This document shows, piece after piece, positions 52,580 to 60,881 of a stretch of 64,000 bases of DNA. A model generated the notes under the pieces. That model was not told the origin of the DNA and searched no databases. It saw only the letters and a list, made by a program, of their open reading frames with translations. Positions within the stretch are counted from its first letter, which is position 1, and the number at the start of each line of letters is the position of its first letter. Origin of the DNA: an uncultured Mucilaginibacter sp. (GTDB lineage: Bacteria; Bacteroidota; Bacteroidia; Sphingobacteriales; Sphingobacteriaceae); assembly GCA_903863845.1 (NCBI GenBank), contig CAIPDP010000018.1, positions 1-64,000 of the forward strand. The letters run 5' to 3'. A program made the translations under genes and the position numbers.

Positions 52580-53131
52580 ATGATGTCAAATACAGTTCGT
52601 TTAATAATTGCAATTGTTTTAGGTGCTGCTGGTATTGCAGGTTGCGTGTTTGGGTTTTGGGGATGGGGAATATTGGTATTCCTGTTTGGTGGTATCGTGC
52701 TGTTAACCTGGTTCTTTAACGAGAATATGATCATCGCACAATTTTATCTCCGTAAGGAAAATACCGATAAAGCTGAGCAATGGCTTGCCAAAATAACCGA
52801 CTACGAAAAACAACTCAATAAAAATCAGTTTGGGTATTATAACCTCTTGTTAGGTTTGATGGAATCGAGGAAAGCGCCGTTGAAATCGGAAAAATATTTC
52901 AAAAAAGCTTTATCGCTTGGAATGAAAATGTCGCATAATATCGCATTGGCCAAGATCAGTCTGGCAGGGATAGCCATGGCAAAACGCAACAAACGCGAGG
53001 CGCAAATGTATTTGTCGGAAGCTACGAAAGACGACAAAAACAAACTGTTATCCGAGCAGATAAAGATGATGAAGAGCCAGATGGCGCAAATGGATAAACA
53101 GGTAATAAGGGGCGGATATCGCCAATATTAA
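52580..53131 (+). CDS. Hypothetical membrane protein with TPR-like helices
   Basis: 183 residues. Two close hydrophobic helices (about 6-23 and 27-47) are followed by helical repeats with a TPR-like pattern (AEQWLAKITDYEKQL, YYNLLLGLMESRKAPLKSEKYFKKALSLG, ALAKISLAGIAMAKRNKREAQMYL). It is probably inner-membrane anchored with a cytosolic scaffolding domain. I do not recognise a named family. A strong hairpin downstream separates it from the convergent small gene. Confidence 0.7.
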   Translation: MMSNTVRLIIAIVLGAAGIAGCVFGFWGWGILVFLFGGIVLLTWFFNENMIIAQFYLRKENTDKAEQWLAKITDYEKQLNKNQFGYYNLLLGLMESRKAPLKSEKYFKKALSLGMKMSHNIALAKISLAGIAMAKRNKREAQMYLSEATKDDKNKLLSEQIKMMKSQMAQMDKQVIRGGYRQY

Positions 53132-53138
53132 AAGCAAA

Positions 53139-53176
53139 AAAATAGGCTTTAAAATGAAAATTTTAAAGCCTATTTT
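53139..53176. terminator. Bidirectional terminator at 53.15 kb
   Basis: A perfect 17-bp stem built around ATAGGCTTTAAAAT and ATTTTAAAGCCTAT (arms 53139-53155 and 53160-53176) with a GAAA tetraloop. A/T runs on both sides give T-tracts for both strands. It lies between the convergent genes at 52580-53131 and 53170-53382. Confidence 0.9.
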
Positions 53177-53382
53177 TCTTCAATCGAACTGTAATACTCC
53201 GGTTCAGATGAGTGATTTAGTTTGGGTGCCGAATATCGCTCCGCAATAAAATCGTGGTCAGAAGAAGGATTCGCCACCTCTACCATTTTCAATAAACTCC
53301 TGATAAACGACAGGTCAAAAGTACTCCTGTTTAGTTTGATCAGGTACTCGCTCTCGGTGATCTCTAAAATAGAATTAGTCAT
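53170..53382 (-). CDS. Small hypothetical protein
   Basis: 70 residues: MTNSILEITESEYLIKLNRS, then DLSFIRSLLKMVEVANP and an acidic C-terminus. It has one beta-rich and one helical part, like small DNA-binding or antitoxin-type proteins, but no family is recognised and there is no toxin next to it. Support comes from the dedicated terminator at its 3' end and a protein-like composition. It lies downstream of lysS across a repeat-filled gap. Confidence 0.5.
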   Translation of the reverse strand: MTNSILEITESEYLIKLNRSTFDLSFIRSLLKMVEVANPSSDHDFIAERYSAPKLNHSSEPEYYSSIEEK

Positions 53383-53479
53383 AATCTTGCATAACTTGTG
53401 TAATTATAAAGTTATACAGCCATTTTGATACAAAAGTTCTATTTATTTTATGATTTTATTAACAAATTGTTATGATATC

Positions 53480-53657
53480 GGTATTAGGTATTGGGTATTA
53501 GGTATTGGCCATTAGGCATTAGGCTTTAGTCCATAGTCCTTCATCCTTGCTCCTTCGCCCGCAATCGGTTAACAATTATAGATCCCGATCCTAAATAGCT
53601 ACCCAACAACTAATACCCGATACCTAATACCCGATAACTGTTACCCAATACCCAATT
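53480..53657. repeat. Heptamer inverted repeat (GGTATTA/GGTATTG) downstream of lysS
   Basis: Nine 7-bp units (GGTATTA, GGTATTG, GGCATTA, GTCCATA and so on) run from 53480 to 53542. Six complementary units (CCCGATA, CCTAATA, CCCAATA type) run from 53616 to 53657. The last unit runs straight into the lysS stop codon. The 53383-53655 gap holds nothing else. Confidence 0.85.
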
Positions 53658-55380
53658 ACTCGAACCACGCCATCACCACTTCCTTTGTCGGCATAGTGAT
53701 ATCCAGCTTCAATTTCTTGCGCATGCCGCCCAGGTCGTTGAATACTTTGTTGGGGTTCGCGGCTTTCAGTTCTTCGATGGTATTGAAGCCCATTTTATTG
53801 AGTACCGGCACCCATTCGACGGGTACGCCAATATTGATGAAGTCTTCTGCAGTAACCACTTTGGCTTTTTTCTCGGGGCGCATTTGTGGGAAGAACAATA
53901 CTTCCTGTATGGTATGCTGGTTGGTTAACAGCATCACCAGGCGGTCGATACCAATACCAAGGCCCGATGTTGGTGGCATGCCGTATTCCAATGCACGTAA
54001 AAAATCATCATCCATGGCCATGGCTTCCTCATCTCCGCGACCAGCCAGGGTCAGTTGCTCCTCAAAACGTGCACGCTGATCGATAGGGTCATTCAACTCC
54101 GAATAAGCGTTGGCGATCTCTTTGCCGTTAACAAACAACTCAAAACGCTCAACCAATCCTTCTTTGCTGCGGTGCTTTTTAGCCAGCGGTGTCATTTCTA
54201 TCGGGTAATCGGTGATATAGGTTGGCTGGATCAGGTTGGCTTCCACTTTGGCGCCAAATATTTCGTCCACAAGTTTACCTTTACCCATGGTGGCATCCGT
54301 TTCGATTCCCAATTGGTGGCAGGTTTGGCGTAGCGCATCTTCATCCATGGCTGAAACATCGATACCGGTATATTTTTGGATCGATTCAAACATGGTCAGG
54401 CGCTCATAGGGACCGGCAAAGCTGATCTCGTGTTTACCTACCTGTACTACGGGATCACCATGTACGGCTCTGGCTACAGTTTCGAGGCAATTTTCTACCA
54501 TTTCCATCATCCAAACATAGTCCTTGTAGGCTACATAGATCTCAAGCGAGGTGAACTCCGGATTATGGGTGCGATCCATACCTTCGTTACGGAACATCTT
54601 GCCAAACTCGTATACGCCGTCAAAACCAGCGACAATAAGGCGTTTTAAATATAATTCATTAGCGATACGGAGGAAAAGCCCCATATCCAGCGTATTATGA
54701 TGCGTTTTAAAGGGACGTGCCGCAGCTCCACCATGTACAGCCTGCAGGATGGGCGTTTCTACTTCCATCCAGCCCTGCTGGTTGAAGTACTCGCGCATGG
54801 CACTGATCACCTTCGAGCGATTGATGAAGATCTGTTTGTACTCCGGGTTAACGGTCAGGTCGACGTAGCGCTGGCGGTAACGCATTTCGGGATCAGTAAA
54901 ACCATCGTGGATGGTGCCGTCATCTTCGCGTTTTACTACAGGTAATGGTTTGAGTGATTTAGAAAGCAAGGTCAGTTCGGTAACATGAACCGATATTTCA
55001 CCGGTTTGGGTAATAAAAGCATAGCCTTTAACACCGATGAAATCGCCGATATCCAGCAGCTTCTTAAATACGGTATTGTACAGGGTTTTATCCTCACCAG
55101 GGCAAATATCATCGCGTTTCAAGTAGATCTGGATACGACCGGTTGAATCCTGCAGCTCGGCAAACGAAGCGCTGCCCATAATACGACGGGTCATGATGCG
55201 ACCGGCTAACACTACATCCTGGTAAAGTTCAGGAGCATCCGGGTTAAAGTTCTCCAGTATATCTTTGGCGAATGCTGTTACTTTAAATGCCTCGGCAGGG
55301 TAGGGATCGATACCTAAATTGCGCAATTGCTCTAAAGATTCGCGGCGTAAAATTTCTTGTTCGGATAGTACAATACTCAT
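53656..55380 (-). CDS. lysS: Lysyl-tRNA synthetase (class II)
   Basis: 574 residues, slightly longer than the usual ~500 because of a C-terminal extension (about 500-574) with a helix-hairpin-helix-like stretch ([17 protein letters not shown]). The N-terminal OB-fold has [23 protein letters not shown]. Class II motifs are [18 protein letters not shown] (motif 1-2), [20 protein letters not shown] and [13 protein letters not shown] (motif 3). It charges tRNA-Lys. The stop codon abuts a heptamer repeat. Confidence 0.96.
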   Translation of the reverse strand: MSIVLSEQEILRRESLEQLRNLGIDPYPAEAFKVTAFAKDILENFNPDAPELYQDVVLAGRIMTRRIMGSASFAELQDSTGRIQIYLKRDDICPGEDKTLYNTVFKKLLDIGDFIGVKGYAFITQTGEISVHVTELTLLSKSLKPLPVVKREDDGTIHDGFTDPEMRYRQRYVDLTVNPEYKQIFINRSKVISAMREYFNQQGWMEVETPILQAVHGGAAARPFKTHHNTLDMGLFLRIANELYLKRLIVAGFDGVYEFGKMFRNEGMDRTHNPEFTSLEIYVAYKDYVWMMEMVENCLETVARAVHGDPVVQVGKHEISFAGPYERLTMFESIQKYTGIDVSAMDEDALRQTCHQLGIETDATMGKGKLVDEIFGAKVEANLIQPTYITDYPIEMTPLAKKHRSKEGLVERFELFVNGKEIANAYSELNDPIDQRARFEEQLTLAGRGDEEAMAMDDDFLRALEYGMPPTSGLGIGIDRLVMLLTNQHTIQEVLFFPQMRPEKKAKVVTAEDFINIGVPVEWVPVLNKMGFNTIEELKAANPNKVFNDLGGMRKKLKLDITMPTKEVVMAWFE

Positions 55381-55397
55381 AGCTAATAGTAAGGACG

Positions 55398-55429
55398 CAA
55401 AAATAGGCTATTTCGACGATGTTAGCAAC
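55398..55429 (-). promoter_or_regulatory. lysS promoter
   Basis: On the minus strand GTTG (complement of 55426-55429), a 20-nt spacer and TATTTTTG (complement of 55398-55405), an exact TAnnTTTG. The ATG follows 17 nt later. Confidence 0.65.
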
Positions 55430-55516
55430 CGGGAAGGGGTATAGATAAGCGCTTGAATCGATCTGATTTCGGTCAATTTTTTAAACCTTTCAGCACGATG
55501 CTGCATTTGATTTTTT

Positions 55517-56140
55517 TTAATACCAAATACCAATGATTTTATGGTTATCGTCATGGTCTATTTCATCAAAAATAGCCTTTGCTACATCGCCCGGGTGAAT
55601 TGTTTTAAATCCGCCCCTGAATTTTGAATCCCTTTTGAAAGTACCTGTTTCGGGCCCATCTTTAATGTATGGACATCCAATTAAAGTCCAGTTAATGGTT
55701 GATTTTGAAATTTGATCAAAGGCATTTTGATGGTCAGCAATAGCGTTTTTAATTGGAGTAAGTTTAAAAATTGCTACAACAAGTTTCCCAAATAATGTCT
55801 TTTCCATTTGTGCAATTCCGGTTATTGCCAGGTACCTTTTTCCGGGTTTTATCCTTGTCAGTAAATCTATAACTACTTTGGTGGTATCGCCGAATAGCGT
55901 TGAGGGCTTCAACGGATTGGCTCCAATAACGTTGATCAAAATATCAAAATCTATCTTGCTCAATTTTTCAAGGGCATCATTATCGTAAATATCCCCCTCA
56001 ACAACTGAAAGGCGTTCATTTTGAAGCGTAAATTTGCTTTTATTGCGTACAAAAGCGATCAGCTCATGTCCTGCGTCCAGGGATTTTATCGCAATTGAAT
56101 TACCGACTCTGCCCGTGGCGCCAAAAAGTAAAATTTTCAT
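55517..56140 (-). CDS. NAD(P)-binding (NmrA-like/atypical SDR) oxidoreductase
   Basis: About 207 residues from ATG 56140 (MKILLFGATGRVGNSIAIKS), preferred over an earlier in-frame start because the Rossmann strand begins there. The dinucleotide motif GATGRVG and the block LSVVEGDIYDNDALEKL are typical of atypical short-chain dehydrogenases, including NmrA/YwnB-type redox sensors and flavin reductases. A catalytic YxxxK is not clear, so it may be a regulator or isomerase. Single gene on the minus strand next to a gene-poor 690-bp region. Confidence 0.8.
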   Translation of the reverse strand: MKILLFGATGRVGNSIAIKSLDAGHELIAFVRNKSKFTLQNERLSVVEGDIYDNDALEKLSKIDFDILINVIGANPLKPSTLFGDTTKVVIDLLTRIKPGKRYLAITGIAQMEKTLFGKLVVAIFKLTPIKNAIADHQNAFDQISKSTINWTLIGCPYIKDGPETGTFKRDSKFRGGFKTIHPGDVAKAIFDEIDHDDNHKIIGIWY

Positions 56141-56170
56141 ACTTGTTTTTTGATTGTGAGGTATTTGCAA

Positions 56171-56827
56171 AAATGAACTCCTCTAAATTTACAATTTTCA
56201 TTAATTGGGCGACTATAGTTTGTAAGCTTTTTTAGCATTTTTTTTCCGCAATTGTCAGTCAGGAAAATGTGGAAATGCATCCTGATGAACTGGTTTAATT
56301 TAGAGCCTCAATCTGCAAATGTGGCCGATAGTTTAGGTCGGATTTTTCGCAATTCGCTCATTTTCAGCTTATAACTGAAGTTGTTGAACGGCACCGGAAA
56401 TTGTTAGTCGAAAAAATGGCATTTTGAAAAAAAGGATACTGATGATCAATCGATTATAAAAGCTAAATGCTTTAGGTCGAAAATGAATTAACCTGCTGAA
56501 ATTCAGATACCTACGTATTGAATTTTTGGCGACCGGTAATTTTACCGGCATTTCGGGCGCAAGTTAATGATTACTAAGGAGTTAGAGTTTCCGGTGCGGC
56601 CTATTCCAATGAACACTTAAAACTCGCTACGAAGCACTTACAAAAAAACATGAAAAGAACTGGAAATCCAGAGGCCACTTTTAGGGCTTTTTTAGCCTCA
56701 AAACGCAGTTTTTAAGTCGTTTTAAGCGTGTTTTAACGCAATTTTCGTGAACGCTTGAAAAAACGGAATTTATTATTTTGAATATCCTGTTTAGCTAAAA
56801 AAACCTACCAAATCGTGTCAGGGAACA
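56171..56827. other. Gene-poor stretch with hairpins and a repeat fragment
   Basis: No convincing CDS. Visible items are an inverted repeat CCGGTAA/TTACCGG (56533-56539 and 56542-56548), a GAGGC...GCCTC hairpin downstream of the PD40 gene with an inner GGCT/AGCC stem (about 56672-56700), and AAATCGTGTCAGG (56810-56822), part of the dispersed ACACGATT family. It may be a decayed mobile element or a 3' region of the lipoprotein gene. Confidence 0.45.
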
Positions 56828-57772
56828 CTAATGTACCACCGGATACTCGTAAAAGCCCGGCAGTATCTTTACCTGCACCCCGGTGCCGTCGCTGTTCATC
56901 CGGTAAATGCCAAACAAGCCATTCGGGTAGTCGGTATAAGAGCTATAGATCTCCGAATCATCAGCCGCCCAGGATGCGCCTAGCAGCGAATTTGGGGTAT
57001 TATTGTCGAAGTTGAATATCTTTTTAACGTTGGTGCCGTCAACATTGCAGGTAAATAAGCCGTAACTGAGGTCGTACAATATTTTCTTTCCATCATGTGA
57101 TAATCCAAGGAAATCTACGCCAGGAACCAGTGAATTTAGCTTGAGTCCGGTGGTATCGATATTGTAGATACCTTCCGGGTGATGTTGACCGGCGGCATTA
57201 AAATAAATTTTATAATCCGAGCCCCACTGCAGGTTCATTACGGCGCCACCATCATCACCAAAATAGGTTAAGCGTTGTTCGTTGCTTCCGTTGATATTGG
57301 CGATGTATACGTCGTAATTATACAGCGAATCAATGGTTGATTTAGCATAGGCCACTTTTTTCCCATCAGGTGATATCGACCCATAATCAACCTGATGGCC
57401 CCTGGTTATAACTGTAAAATTACCACCCGGTACGCTGGTAATACAAAGTGCCCGGTAGCTGTCATCTGCATTGCCCCGTGTAAATACCACCTTAGTGCCA
57501 TCCGGCGACCATGAGGCCCGGTAACTGTAATACCCCGGGTCGAGTGAGGTAACAGCTGTAATGCCGCTGCCATCCAATTTACAGTAATAAATAGAAGTGT
57601 AGGAGCTAGGCGCATTGCTCATGCCAAGATTAAAAGTTTCATCTGCCGCAAACAACATATACGTACCGGGGTGGGTTGAATCCTTCAACGGTACAACGCT
57701 GCTATTCTTTTTGCATGAAGAAAATATGCTTAAACTTATTAAAAGCCCCCAAATAACTGATCTCTTGCACAT
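56828..57772 (-). CDS. Beta-propeller (PD40/TolB-like) lipoprotein
   Basis: 314 residues. The N-terminal signal with lipobox LSIFSSCKKNS (Cys ~residue 20) marks a lipoprotein, probably surface- or periplasm-exposed. The rest consists of WD40-like PD40 blades: RASWSPDGTKVVFTRG, GSISPDGKKVAYAKS, LGLSHDGKKILYDL, ASWAADDSEIYSS. No catalytic residues; a binding or scaffolding role is likely. It lies 27 bp downstream of the acyl-CoA ligase gene on the same strand, with no clear functional link. Confidence 0.82.
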   Translation of the reverse strand: MCKRSVIWGLLISLSIFSSCKKNSSVVPLKDSTHPGTYMLFAADETFNLGMSNAPSSYTSIYYCKLDGSGITAVTSLDPGYYSYRASWSPDGTKVVFTRGNADDSYRALCITSVPGGNFTVITRGHQVDYGSISPDGKKVAYAKSTIDSLYNYDVYIANINGSNEQRLTYFGDDGGAVMNLQWGSDYKIYFNAAGQHHPEGIYNIDTTGLKLNSLVPGVDFLGLSHDGKKILYDLSYGLFTCNVDGTNVKKIFNFDNNTPNSLLGASWAADDSEIYSSYTDYPNGLFGIYRMNSDGTGVQVKILPGFYEYPVVH

Positions 57773-57799
57773 AAGCTAATATTTATCAAACTGCTGCCC

Positions 57800-59716
57800 T
57801 TAGTCTGCCTCTGCTTCGTGCAGGTACATTTGGTCAATTGCAGTTGCGTATTTTTTCTCGATCACCTTACGTTTAGCCTTTAAGGTTGGTGTAATTTCAC
57901 CTTCGTCTAAGCTAAATGGTGTACGCTTTACCCTAAAATTTTTGATCCTTTCGAATTTTGCCAGTTCATTCGACAAACGCTTGATATCCTGGCCGATCCA
58001 GTCGACGATCTCTTTGTCTTCAATGAACAGATCAGGCTTTTCAAAAAATTCGTTACTAAGGTTAAAAGTTTCCTGTAAAGTTTCCCGCGATGGTACAATG
58101 ATGGCGGTAATATACTCCCGCTTATCGCCGATCAGGAAAACCTGTTCAATTTTCGAGCTTTTTAAATAGGTATTCTCAACCGGCGTAGGGTAAATGTTTT
58201 TACCATAGGCATTAACCAGCATATTTTTCAACCTATCGGTGATCTGTAAATTCCCTTTAAAAAACCGGCCAATATCGCCAGTATGGAACCAACCTTCCGA
58301 ATCAATTACTGAAGCAGTTTCTTCAGGTTTATTCCAGTAACCTTTCATCACACAATGCCCGCGCACAATAATCTCACCTTCTTCCGATTGGAATTGCGGA
58401 TCGAAGCTTTCATGCGTTTGAATGGTATAAATATGTTTGGTATCTACGTTTTGTATGGCCACTTCGATACGTGGAATGATGCGCCCGACGGTACCATAGA
58501 TCACTCTTTCATTTTCGGTTACCGACATTACCGGTGAGGTTTCGGTCAGACCAAAGCCCTCCAATACTTTAATGCCCAGATCGCCAAAAAACTCGCCGAT
58601 ATTTTTAGGCAAAGCCCCACCGCCCGATATCAGGAATTTAAGGCGGCCGCCGGTACGTTCTTTGATCTTGCTGAATACCAGTTTCTCAGCAATTTTATGC
58701 TGATTACGCAGGATAACATTGGGTCGTTTGCCGGATTCCAGCACCAGGCGGTATTTGCGACCGATACCCAGGGCCCAAAGGAATATCTTTGTTTTTGCAC
58801 CGCCAGCCGATGTGCCATTCTTCATGGCCCTGTCATGTATACGTTCCAGTAATCGCGGTACGCAGCACATGATGGTTGGTTTTACCTCGGCCATATTTTT
58901 AGCCAAAAGCTCCAGGCTTTGAGAAAAAGCAATGGTGCAGCCCTCAAAGAGGCAGATATGGTAAGTGCCCGTGCGTTCAAAAACGTGTGATAATGGCAGG
59001 AAGGATAGGAAGATATCTGTTTTTTCAAGCACCTGGATCTGTTCCAGTGCAGCACGAACGTTCTCTGTCAGGTTGAAATGCGTCAACATCACACCTTTTG
59101 GAGTACCCGTGGTGCCGGAAGTGTAGATGAGGCAGGAGAGATCAGAAGGTAATACCGCTTCTCGTGCTGCATTGATGGCATGGCGGTACTGTTCAATCAT
59201 TTTACTGCCTTCTTCTATCACATTTTTCAGACAGGTAACACCCGGATTCATGGTATTACCGCGATCGGCATATTTTTCCAGATCGTCAAAAGCTATTACA
59301 ATGCGGAGCAAATTCGGGCAATTATTGGCGATCTTATAAACCTTACGCAATAGGAAAGGTGTACCCACTAAAATCGTTTTAGCTTCAGAATCGTTGAGAA
59401 TATACTCTATTTCAGCTTCCGAAAGGGTAGGATAGATGGAAGCATTTACAGCGCCGATCTGTTGCAGGGCCTGGTCGTAAAAAATATAATCCGGTCCATT
59501 TTCAATAATCAGGGCTAGCCGGTCGCCTTTTTTGATCCCGATCTCGAGAAACCAGGCCGAGATGGCATCAATTTTTTCTAAAGCCTCACGGTAAGAAATA
59601 TTCACCCATTCGTCGTTTACTTTATGAACTAAAAAAGTATGGGAATCGGGATGAATATTGGCTACAACATTTCGTATTAAACAAGGGACTGTTTTTTTTT
59701 CAGCTACTGAATTCAT
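57800..59716 (-). CDS. Long-chain fatty-acid-CoA ligase (AMP-forming)
   Basis: 638 residues. P-loop-like motif LIYTSGTTGTPKGVMLTHFN near residues 196-215, LSFLPLSHVFERTG, the core ISGGGALPKNIGEFF and EGFGLTETSPV, GWFHTGDIGRF, and the C-terminal lid Lys region (LTPTLKAKRKVIEKKY). Length and the FLPLSHVFER block match the long-chain FAA/FadD15-like subgroup. It activates fatty acids to acyl-CoA at the membrane, feeding beta-oxidation or lipid remodelling. It is first in a two-gene minus-strand unit with the PD40 lipoprotein. Confidence 0.92.
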   Translation of the reverse strand: MNSVAEKKTVPCLIRNVVANIHPDSHTFLVHKVNDEWVNISYREALEKIDAISAWFLEIGIKKGDRLALIIENGPDYIFYDQALQQIGAVNASIYPTLSEAEIEYILNDSEAKTILVGTPFLLRKVYKIANNCPNLLRIVIAFDDLEKYADRGNTMNPGVTCLKNVIEEGSKMIEQYRHAINAAREAVLPSDLSCLIYTSGTTGTPKGVMLTHFNLTENVRAALEQIQVLEKTDIFLSFLPLSHVFERTGTYHICLFEGCTIAFSQSLELLAKNMAEVKPTIMCCVPRLLERIHDRAMKNGTSAGGAKTKIFLWALGIGRKYRLVLESGKRPNVILRNQHKIAEKLVFSKIKERTGGRLKFLISGGGALPKNIGEFFGDLGIKVLEGFGLTETSPVMSVTENERVIYGTVGRIIPRIEVAIQNVDTKHIYTIQTHESFDPQFQSEEGEIIVRGHCVMKGYWNKPEETASVIDSEGWFHTGDIGRFFKGNLQITDRLKNMLVNAYGKNIYPTPVENTYLKSSKIEQVFLIGDKREYITAIIVPSRETLQETFNLSNEFFEKPDLFIEDKEIVDWIGQDIKRLSNELAKFERIKNFRVKRTPFSLDEGEITPTLKAKRKVIEKKYATAIDQMYLHEAEAD

Positions 59717-59738
59717 TAAATTTTACCAGGTTATAATA

Positions 59739-59844
59739 GGATTACACCGATAAATATAGGGGAATTACACCGTTTTTGAAAATAGGAAAGCACCGATGCT
59801 ATATAAAAACATCGGTGCAATCAAAAAAAAAATCTGTGTAATCC
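59739..59844. repeat. Inverted repeat GGATTACAC...GTGTAATCC
   Basis: GGATTACACCGAT (59739-59751) and the complement of 59832-59844 match at 12 of 13 positions. They enclose the GCACCGATG/CATCGGTGC stem. It fills the gap between the ligase and iscA genes. Confidence 0.65.
59790..59818 (-). terminator. Hairpin terminator after the isc genes
   Basis: Perfect 9-bp stem GCACCGATG/CATCGGTGC (59790-59798 and 59810-59818) with an 11-nt loop, 31 nt past the iscA stop. On the minus strand it is followed by a moderately T-rich stretch. Confidence 0.6.
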
Positions 59845-59849
59845 GAAAA

Positions 59850-60176
59850 CTAAACTGAGAAACTCTCGCCGCAGCCACAGGTACGGGTTGCGTTGGGGTT
59901 ATGGAAGTTAAAACCTTTACCGTTCAATCCATCGCTGAAATCGAGTTCGGTGCCGGCAAGATAAAGGAACGACTTCATATCCAAAGCCAGGCGTACGCCC
60001 TTATCTTCGAAAAACTGGTCGCCTTTTTTTATTTCGTTATCAAAATCAAGGTTATATGACAGACCCGAACAGCCGCCACCTTTCACCGAAACCCGCAGAA
60101 AGTACGAGCCATCCAACTCGGCATCCTGCATCAGGTGATTTATTTTTGATAGTGCTTTATCTGTTATTGTTACCAT
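59850..60176 (-). CDS. iscA: IscA/HesB-type iron-sulfur carrier
   Basis: 108 residues from ATG 60176 (MVTITDKALSKINHLM). An upstream in-frame ATG falls inside the GTCATTA repeat and is not used. The A-type carrier Cys ligands are all present: SVKGGGCSGLSYNL (about residues 34-47) and the C-terminal CGCGESF. It accepts clusters from IscU and delivers them to apoproteins. It is the third gene of iscS-iscU-iscA on the minus strand, separated from iscU by a heptamer array. Confidence 0.94.
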   Translation of the reverse strand: MVTITDKALSKINHLMQDAELDGSYFLRVSVKGGGCSGLSYNLDFDNEIKKGDQFFEDKGVRLALDMKSFLYLAGTELDFSDGLNGKGFNFHNPNATRTCGCGESFSV

Positions 60177-60181
60177 TTTTT

Positions 60182-60286
60182 TGTCATTGGTCATTAGTCA
60201 TTAGTCATTAGTCATTAGTCATTAGTCATTGGTGGATGGGCATAATAAAAATACCTGATACCTAATAACTGTTAACTAATAACGAA
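60182..60286. repeat. Heptamer array (GTCATTA) between iscU and iscA
   Basis: GTCATTA-type units are tandemly repeated five to six times from about 60182 to 60229. Complementary-type units (CCTGATA, CCTAATA, ACTGTTA, ACTAATA) at 60253-60286 run directly into the iscU stop codon (60287-60289). Confidence 0.85.
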
Positions 60287-60700
60287 TTAATGATGTGCCT
60301 TAGCTGTTTCTATCGGCGATAAACCGTTTTTCACGCGGTAATCATTGATCGCTGCTTTGATAGCGTCTTCGGCCAGTACAGAGCAGTGGATCTTCACCGG
60401 TGGCAGAGCCAGTTCTTCAACGATATCCATGTTGTCGATCTTCATTGCATCATCGATAGATTTGCCTTTCAGCCACTCTGTTGCCAAAGATGAAGATGCA
60501 ATAGCCGAACCACATCCAAAGGTTTTAAACTTGGCATCGGTGATCACGTTTTCATCATTTACCTCGATCTGCAAACGCATTACGTCGCCGCACTCCGGTG
60601 CGCCTACCAAACCTGTACCCACTTTGTGACTGCTTTTGTCTAAAGTACCCACGTTGCGGGGGTTTGTGTAATGATCAATTACTTTATCTGAATAAGCCAT
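60287..60700 (-). CDS. iscU: Iron-sulfur cluster scaffold IscU
   Basis: 137 residues. The scaffold motifs are complete: the N-terminal VIDHYTNPRNVG, the first Cys in GAPECGDVMRLQIEV (near 37), FKTFGCGSAIASSS with the second Cys, and the third in VKIHCSVLAEDAIKAA. The cysteine desulfurase IscS supplies sulfur, and IscA receives clusters; all three genes are present in order. The stop codon is the first codon of the heptamer array. Confidence 0.96.
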   Translation of the reverse strand: MAYSDKVIDHYTNPRNVGTLDKSSHKVGTGLVGAPECGDVMRLQIEVNDENVITDAKFKTFGCGSAIASSSLATEWLKGKSIDDAMKIDNMDIVEELALPPVKIHCSVLAEDAIKAAINDYRVKNGLSPIETAKAHH

Positions 60701-60713
60701 GTTGTTAATTTTT

Positions 60714-60880
60714 TAATTTGGTTATTTGATGATTTGAAAATGACCCCAAATCATCTGTTTCTTTATTGCTGATAATCTCTAATTATCTCTTTGTTTATTT
60801 CTTTATAACGCTCTTATCTACCCGCCCTAAACCTGATTTTCAAATTTTCAAATCATCAAATTTTCAAATTTTTCAAATCA
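60714..60880. repeat. Octamer (TTTGAAAA) inverted repeat between iscS and iscU
   Basis: An 18-bp arm ATTTGATGATTTGAAAAT (60724-60741) is perfectly complementary to 60844-60861, within longer TTTG-type arrays on each side. Unlike the other octamer repeats, it lies between two codirectional genes of one operon. Confidence 0.8.
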
Positions 60881-60881
60881 C

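Noticed and set aside
56369-56551. 60-codon minus-strand frame in the gene-poor stretch
   Set aside because: No conserved motif, no promoter and a composition that looks like translated non-coding DNA.
60182-60229. Start of iscA in the repeat (MTNDKK extension)
   Set aside because: The upstream ATG arises from the GTCATTA units; the family N-terminus begins at the ATG at 60176.
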